A stretch of 64,000 nucleotides of DNA from Polytrichum commune. Lineage: Eukaryota; Streptophyta; Polytrichopsida; Polytrichales; Polytrichaceae. Under the pieces are notes generated by a model that saw only the letters and a program-made list of their open reading frames with translations, was not told the origin of the DNA and made no database searches. Position 1 is the first letter of the stretch, and every line of letters begins with the position of its first letter. The stretch lies in NCBI GenBank assembly GCA_950295325.1, contig OX485808.1, forward strand, positions 24,448,527 to 24,512,526, read 5' to 3'. Made by a program: the position numbers and the translations under genes. Positions 57,254 through 64,000 of this stretch are shown piece by piece.

Positions 57254-57800
57254 TGTCGAGGTGTGTTGTTTATGTGTGACTTTGCTATGTTTTAGTGTTG
57301 TTTGTTAGTGGTGGTTGGTACTCGAGCTGCAGTGACACACGATCGTTATTTACACGACAGCTGTCACGGTATGCGGCGTCGACGGCCGCACCTCATCCGT
57401 TGGGTTTCATCCATCTAGATTTGGATGGATGAATCTAGATGTGGAGAGGAAGGCTCCTAAGTGAGGAGCCTCCTCCTTGGCTTGGCATTCTTGCCAAGTC
57501 AAGTCTTGTGAGTTAGTGTGTGGTGAGAGCTTGTGTGAGGTGTAGATTGCATGATTTTGCAATAAATCTTGAGTTCTTCTTCCCCTACTTACACTCTTGG
57601 ATTCTCCCTTGGTGGAGTGAGAGATAGCTTGACTAATTTGTGTGCATTTGAAGAGATTTAGAGCTATTGTGAGTGTTCTACTCTCTTCCTTCTCTGTCGA
57701 GGTGTGTTGTTTATGTGTGACTTTGCTATGTTTTAGTGTTGTTTGTTAGTGGTGGTTGGTACTCGAGCTGCAGTGACACACGATCGTTATTTACACGACA
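57254..57800 (+). repeat. Composite 3' LTR with a duplicated 106-bp block
   Basis: A 106-bp block (TGTCGAGG to CACGACA, with TGTCG/CGACA ends) occurs at 57254-57359 and, identically, at 57695-57800. Between them are two bases and the 333-bp segment shared with the 5' LTR (57362-57694, AATAAA at 57561-57566). The 106-bp block is absent from the 5' LTR, and the 5' LTR's 48207-48315 part is absent here. This layout does not follow from normal LTR replication. Confidence 0.9.
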
Positions 57801-60800
57801 ACAAGGTTAGTATCATGATATAGGGATGTTTAAAGGTTTGCTTTCTTTATAAAAGCATAAATAATCATGCACCAAATACTACAACTCCTACTAAGTCGAA
57901 CGCACCGACCATCACGTTGCATTCCACATTAAAAAAGAACCCCTCACACAATGACATTTGAAAAGATCTCTTGTATCCACACATCCCCTTGCACATGACT
58001 TCCAACCTCTATTTTTCAAACAAGCACAATGCATACGTACTTCAAGAAACGCACTTATTTCCTTGAGGTATGTGGGTGTTATTTGATTACTTTTCTTAAT
58101 GGGGCACCTATATGTGAATTGGTGTGTGGTTAGGCGAGAATCGGAGAACACACACCATAAAAACACATGTGTTCAGAGAGATCGAAGTACATCTTCAAGT
58201 TTTATTAACTACTCCACATTCGATAATGAACACAAATTGGGAGAACCTATGTATTCAATTAAGAAATCGACAAGCATACACTTCCGATACACAACACTAA
58301 ATCATGGGAGGTCCATTTTTCAACATGGTGTTTGATGGTGTTCCAACAAAGATTTACTAATCCAACATAAATTTGAAGACATAAATCAAATCAATAGATG
58401 ATGGAATGAATTGAATCACACCCGCATTCATTAGATTACAACTAACGAAACTTCCAACCACTACGATGGGTAGTCCTTTAACTAATAGTGGCCTTAAATA
58501 ACGTCTACAATATAGGTAAATATTCAACTCCAAAACTTACCTATTGGGAAGGAATCCATCTAAGGTTGATAGTCTTAAATTGTTACTTTTTCTAACCAAC
58601 CCACTTCTCCAAGAAACACACAATTAGATAAGATGGTTAGCAAATTCTAACCAAGGCCATAGCCACTTCCCTTATGATTTTCGGAGCTCATGTAAATATC
58701 TTATTCATTATTAAAGTATGTATTCTCATGCTCCTTAAATGGTCACACAAGTCCTCCCAATTATGTGGATTGAGTGTGTACTATTGAACCTAGAACGGTC
58801 ATCGTATTTTGGGCACACAATCCAATCTCTTTTAAACACGTGTCTCTTTGGGAGCCACACCAAACCACATACCACTCAAATACATAGGTCCTAAGAAGAA
58901 TAATAATCAACTGTGTACCTTAAGGAAATATGTGACCAACATTTAACAATTCAAATGACGTGCATATCAACTCCAAAAAAGCAATTCAACTATCATGATC
59001 TTTATTTGGACTTTCCCATCAACTCGTATAACACATGGCAAGGCTTGTAATAAACTATGGACATAAAAAATAGAACACATGTCATGATGAGATTGGATTA
59101 TGTGTTTAGAATTTAGATACCACCTTGGATCAAATAAGTAGCACGATTGAAAGTACCTATGTAACTATATATATAAAAGAATATTCACTTTGATTTTCTA
59201 AAGCTTTTGCATATCAAGTTTGATTTTGAAACTTGACATGACAATCTTCGACATTTGTAGTTGTTCACTAAACGAGACAATTTCCAAAGTCCAAAATTAT
59301 TAGTGGACTTGGAAGTGCACACAACGTGGCCACATACATTAGTATCCATTCATGTGCCATTCATGCCTAGCCCACCTCATTTCGAGATGAAACACAAAAC
59401 ATATAGACATCTTCATGACACGTACCTCAAGAAAACATCAATACATATGTTATTGTAGCTTAACTTAGTGCCCAAGGCTAACCCATTGCAAGGAATTTAA
59501 AAATAACGAGATCCAAGAATGAGTCCCACACTTTGATGAGACCCCAAGACCCTCACAACCCCCCCCCCCCCCCCAAAGGAAAGAAAAGAAAAGCCATGTC
59601 GCACAAGGGTTGCCATTGCCTTGGATAATTGGACTAGATGATATTACAAAACGAACACAAAAATAAAAAAATGGCATGTGATTGAGGATTACTTCCAAAA
59701 CGTCCAATTTAACTTAAATGGATGATGTTCATTACATTAAGGGTTAATTTAGGACAAGGCCACTATATTGTGAGGATTCAAAAATTGGACATGACTCATG
59801 AACAAATCCCACACGACAATAGGCCCCAACACTCACATGACACGCATACACACCCTATTCACGTGGAAGAATGTGAGGCCCATGTCCGCTTAGTGCCAAT
59901 GGCACTCGAGGCGCCTCACTTGAAAACAAAAGCCAAAGCCCCATGCATCAAAGAAGGCCGCCACTATTGTTTGACCAGTCGTCCCGCAATCTTGAGTTCC
60001 AAGCTTTGGCCTCGATTTGGATTTGCGTACAGACTTGGTCCTAATTTTTGTTTGTTATTACAAGGCACCTCACGTCGCGTAATCTTCCTTTTGACTTTTC
60101 CGGAGGGAATTTTGATTTCTTATTATGCATGAAAACATCTAGAAATTACAGCTACATCTTTACGTACGGTGAGACCTTTGAGAAAAGACGTCGTTGAAAT
60201 TAAGACCTCCCCACTCGGTCTCCTGGCGAAGGGGTCCTTATTTCCGATAATGCCACGTCTCTCGGGCCTCACTTAGTACTAACCATCTAGTACTAATGGC
60301 ATGTTTCATATCATAGGAAAAGTGGGCTAGTAACCATTTAAGACCCATCTACCTTACATCCTATTCCCGTGGAGGAATGCGAGGCCCATGCCCGTGTCCG
60401 CTTGGTGGCGATGGTTGGCACTCAAGAAAGCCCGCCTTCTCGAAAACAAATGCCAGAGCCCAACGTAACAACGCAAGGCAACGCAACGAACGAATAAGGC
60501 TGAGTGAAGAACCACCACCACCACCACCACCACCACTCTCATCACTGCAATGGTCATCCCGCAAATCCGAGGAGCTCCAAAACCTAACACTTATTAAGCC
60601 TCTCACTTGCAAGATTGCGCTCCACAATTTTGCTGAACATGCTCCCGCATTGTAAATCCTACGAGAATGTGCGCAATCTGTTGTAACGAGGTTTTGGACG
60701 ATGATGTGTTTCCTGAGGTTTCGAATGCTCGGCATGCTCGGATGAAGGATTCCACATCGAGGTTGAGCAATTGGAGCCCGTTCGGTTGATTGGTTGCTTG

Positions 60801-60813
60801 CTTGCGGGTGGCG
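57801..60813. other. Intergenic DNA and upstream region of NUP210
   Basis: No gene recognised. AT-rich to about 59700, with a C run at about 59560-59574. Two diverged copies of the same sequence (GGAATGCGAGGCCCATG-type) occur at about 59865-59950 and 60368-60460. A CCA-type microsatellite of about 25 bases lies near 60511-60535. The GC-richer 60360-60813 part probably includes the NUP210 promoter and leader. Confidence 0.5.
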
Positions 60814-63732
60814 ATGGTCAGTGCCGTGGCAGGAATGGGATGTATGCGGGCGTATGTGTTTTGTTTCATCTTGAGTGTGCTTGTGCGATGGGCTGGGGTT
60901 TGGGAGGTGCGAGCAACGAGTATTACTGGAGGCTCTGTGCCCCGTGGCCCACACATCAGTAATCTGAATGTATTGTTGCCGCCTCGGAGTTCGCGGCCTG
61001 TGCATTATCACCTGCAGGGGTACAATGGATGCTTCACATGGTTCGGTTCGATGACCCTCTCTCTCTCTCTCTCTCCATTGGTCTGGGATCTTGCATGGTC
61101 AGCTCCACTCTCCTTGGCAACCTTCGCAATTTGTGAATTGGACACCTATGTCGTTCGTCTTGTTTTGGTTAAAATGGCTGCGAGAAACTATGTGTGCAGC
61201 TGTAGGCCTGCCATGCATGATTACAGTGCCATCTGTGATTGTAGCTCAGTCGAGTGAAGCAAAGCAGCCGGTCCTGGTTTAGTTATAAGTCGTGCAATTC
61301 TTTTTCTGTTCAAATTTCTGATGGTTCCTACGGTGGTCAGAACTTTGACATGTCGTGTGAGTTAGCAATCGGAAGCTTTATTCGTTGCTTGCTAGCTGGA
61401 AAAGGTCAAGGGTTTAGGGTTTAAGGTTTAAGGTTTAAAGTTCAATGACTTTGAACTGCCATTCAAAGAGCAGAGCAAGCTCTGCTGTGCACTTTGTGCA
61501 TTTGTTCTCGATTGCGAACTTACCATTCGTGTGATGTGAAATATGACAATGCACGTATCTTAATACCACCGGTCATGAATACTTCTTGGGCATTTTGTTC
61601 GGACGCGTTGTTTCGATTAGTAAGGTTGGATTGGTCTTGTGATGAAGTGATTAGATATTGAGCTAGTGAAAAGGGGGTGTTTGTGAGCAGAAATAAATCT
61701 CAGCTGATAAGTCACAATCGTTTGAACTTTGGCATTTCAGTAGTAGACTTTCTTTGTGTAGCTTTTTGTGTGCAACAACCATAATGCACAAGCCTGTGAG
61801 CATTACAGTGTGGATTTTTGTTGAGGATTTCTGAGTAGTGAAGAGGACTAATTTCACATCTCTGTTGGGCTTTCTCTGGCTGTCCAGGACTTGGGACCAT
61901 CATGACATACTTAATGTTGAGGCTGAATATAATGGCACAAACAAGGACTGTTCGACTAGTGCAGTACTCACATCAGTGGCCCCCTTTACTGGTCGAAAGA
62001 CAACTGCTGTGCATGCTAAGGATTCTTCAACAGGTCAAATTTTGCGATGTGAAGTCTTTATTGACAAGATATTCCGTATCCAGATTTTCCATCACTCTCT
62101 GAAGCTTGACCTGGATGGAATGGCTACATTGCGCATACGAGCTTTTGATACAGAAGGTATGGGCAGTTCCTTTGCTAAAGCATGTGTCTCTGTTCCATTA
62201 ATTTGAATTTTCGGAAGCAACTTCAAAACATAATGATAGATGCTGTGCCCAACATTGTGGGGGATCAGATAAATATAAAGTCTTGTAGTCCTAATTGGCA
62301 GAAGTAGTTTAGTTTGCTCCATGTGCAGATATTAGTTTAAATAACACAACTGAGCCATGATGCTACTGTTTGAGCAGGCAGGTTCCTTCTTTGCTTGTGA
62401 TAGTGGAACGGGTAGGGCTTGACTTTTTTATGGGAAAAGTGTATATGTCTTCACAAGTTGGTGTGGAAGTTGAGTAATGCAGTACTCCTTCAACACTTTG
62501 TTTGAAAAAGGGAACTGACACAAAACTATCCATGATACAGACAATGTGTTCTCTTCATTGGCGGGATTGCAGTTCATGTGGCAACTTTCACCACTAAGTC
62601 AGACAGGTGATGTGGCCCACCGCCTCACACATGTTCCTCTTAAGCACACGTCACTCATTGATGGTGAGATTGGAACTCAAATCGAGTTGGAGCAGAATGT
62701 AAGTTGTTACCTCCCTTCCATAGTGTTCATCATGATAGATTGTGAGAATCCAAGTTTTAAGGCGCATTGGAGGTAGAGATTATTCTAGCTCATCCAGCTT
62801 TTTTATTCAAGGACTTCAGTTAGGATTTTCTTTAGAGTCCTATTGCTGTAGATTACTCGTGGCAGCTAAAGGTGGTTGACACATGAGCCCTTCGGAAGGT
62901 GTAGGATGATTTGATAGTGTACATGTTCCATTTGGTGTTTGTGTGCCTAACAAAACACAAGTGAGTACTTGTATCTTTATCATTAGAGGGGCAGCTTTAA
63001 TTGCTGACATTATCATTTCTGATTTGTGCAGGGGCTTGGATCTGATCTATATGTGGTTCGAGGTACCAGTGCAGGTCAAGAGAGAGTGGCTGCACATTTT
63101 ATGGAGCCAGGATTTGAGAATCTATCACATATAATTACTCTCACTGTGGCAGAGGCAGTTTCCTTGGATCCTCCGTCCCCTGTTTATATTATTCCTGGCA
63201 CTCAACTTCAATTCACTCTAAGAGCATTGCGACGTAATGAAGTCAAGGGTGCGTGCAATTTTGTCATGGCCCAAATCGTGACTACTTGGTAAAGCTGAGG
63301 ATTTCACATATTGCCCCGCATTGATGCACAGCATGCTAAAGACAGTTCTCTGACCACTTTTCTTACTGGTTTGCAGTCATATCATTGCCATCAAAGCATC
63401 ATCGATGGTCACTAGACAATTTCACTGTTGCCGACATTGACCCCTTATCAGGGCTTATTACAGCACACACATATGGCTCAACAATTGTGACGGTTGTGGA
63501 CTTGAGACTGACAGGGCATGAACAAACATCAACTATCCACGTCGTGAATCCCATAAGCCTGGCATTATATCTATCGCCTCTTCCTGTCAAGGGGATTGGT
63601 GCACTGACTAGTCTACATCAACCATTGGTAACATCTGACAGTCCATGGCAGGTTGTGACTGGTCGCAAGTATGTGGTGCAGGCGCTCTCCTTCTCACGGG
63701 AGTCTGGGACTCAACCTCTGCTCTTGACCAAA
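60814..63732 (+). CDS. NUP210: Nuclear pore membrane glycoprotein NUP210/gp210, 5' part
   Basis: NUP210 is a single-pass membrane nucleoporin whose long lumenal region contains Ig-like repeats in the perinuclear space. Five exons join in frame: 60814-61040, 61888-62156, 62541-62698, 63032-63248 and 63377-63732. They give the first 409 residues; the gene runs off the right edge. The first 35 residues include a hydrophobic signal segment (YVFCFILSVLVRWAGV). Family blocks follow: HISNLNVLLPPRSSRPVHYH, TWDHHDILN, VAPFTGRKTTAVHA, RIQIFHHSLKLDLDGMATLR, GLQFMWQLSP, VAEAVSLDPPSPVYI, HHRWSLDN and the repeat start VNPISLALYLSPL. Intron 1 contains GGGTTTAGGGTTT (61409-61421), a telo-box-like word. The start is the first in-frame ATG before the signal peptide. 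It looks intact as far as visible. Confidence 0.93.
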
Positions 63733-64000
63733 GTATGATGTAGCTTCACTGGTTCTATTTTGGAGTTCTTTTGTGTTTATGAATGGCAACATCAGCCCCT
63801 AGAGTAGTGGTTGTGTGACAAGAACATTTTCCAACAAACTCATAGTAGCAGTAAAGGCGTTATTGGTTGCAATGTCCTGTTCCATGCGCTTAGGATTGAA
63901 CATTCAAATTTGGTGCTCAAAGTGCTGAATATGAGGCATGGTACAATATTGGTTGTTAGGGTAAAGTTGGGAAGCCACATTTACTGCCTCTACTGCACCC
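63733..64000 (+). other. NUP210 intron 5, start
   Basis: Sequence after the GTATGA donor at 63733. No further exon with NUP210 similarity was recognised before the window ends, so the next exon lies outside. Confidence 0.6.

Larger units (their letters stand above)
47874..57800 (+). mobile_element. Ty3/gypsy LTR retrotransposon encoding a DNA methyltransferase and a PHD finger
   Basis: The element starts TGTCACGG and ends CACGACA, with ACAA on both outer sides (47870-47873 and 57801-57804) as a probable 4-bp target duplication. Between the repeats lies one long frame ordered gag, zinc knuckles, protease, C5 methyltransferase, RT, RNase H, integrase, PHD finger; the RT-RNase H-integrase order defines Ty3/gypsy. 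The repeated 333-bp LTR segment differs by one substitution, so insertion is recent. Four in-frame stops interrupt the frame without any frameshift. A polypurine tract precedes 57254. A primer-binding site could not be identified. DNA methyltransferases captured by retrotransposons are reported from dinoflagellates and charophyte algae; whether this family is one of them cannot be judged here. Confidence 0.95.

Noticed and set aside
59722-60132. Open frame of 136 codons upstream of NUP210
   Set aside because: Composition is not protein-like, no domain is recognised, and part of it is a diverged repeat also found at 60368.

Overview
The window is nuclear DNA of a green plant (streptophyte), probably a non-seed plant such as a bryophyte. 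The evidence is plant-type GT-AG introns, a chloroplast-targeted FKBP, a plant-specific ARM-domain KASH protein of the SINE1 type, a plant type-II prohibitin, and about six genes in 64 kb separated by repeat-rich DNA. Telo-box-like motifs are present. The species cannot be read from the sequence alone; a charophyte alga is possible.

Host genes, left to right: SF3B3 splicing factor subunit (+, 1243-6477, 4 exons, 1214 aa); SINE1-like KASH protein (+, 16224-20957, 6 exons, 982 aa, C-terminus LVPT); type-II prohibitin (+, 24648-27059, 5 exons, 297 aa); FKBP17-like chloroplast FKBP (-, 28202-30500, 2 exons, 310 aa), convergent with prohibitin; a decayed-looking GRC3/NOL9-type polynucleotide kinase (+, about 37014-42760) with a frameshift and a Mutator-like insertion in an intron; and the 5' part of the nuclear pore membrane protein NUP210/gp210 (+, from 60814, running off the window). 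They are unrelated housekeeping functions: splicing, nuclear envelope and pore, mitochondria, plastid, RNA processing.

The space between genes holds transposon relics: PIF/Harbinger-like elements with TAA target duplications (9942-11009, 46764-47841), other inverted-repeat elements (14323-14922, 44382-44527), a decayed LINE reverse transcriptase (22676-23250), a degenerate minisatellite just upstream of the kinase gene (35878-36830), and a dispersed repeat shared by introns of two host genes.

The most striking object is a young Ty3/gypsy LTR retrotransposon at 47874-57800. One reading frame (49746-56969) runs gag with two zinc knuckles, aspartic protease, a complete C5-cytosine DNA methyltransferase domain (motifs in linear order I, IV, VI, VIII, X), reverse transcriptase, RNase H and integrase, and ends in a PHD zinc finger where chromoviruses have a chromodomain. 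The element therefore appears to carry both a DNA-methylation writer and a putative histone-tail reader. The frame is interrupted by four in-frame stops. One, between methyltransferase and RT, is UAG CAA UUA, the tobamovirus-type leaky stop context. The long terminal repeats differ by 1 base in 333 but are arranged abnormally.
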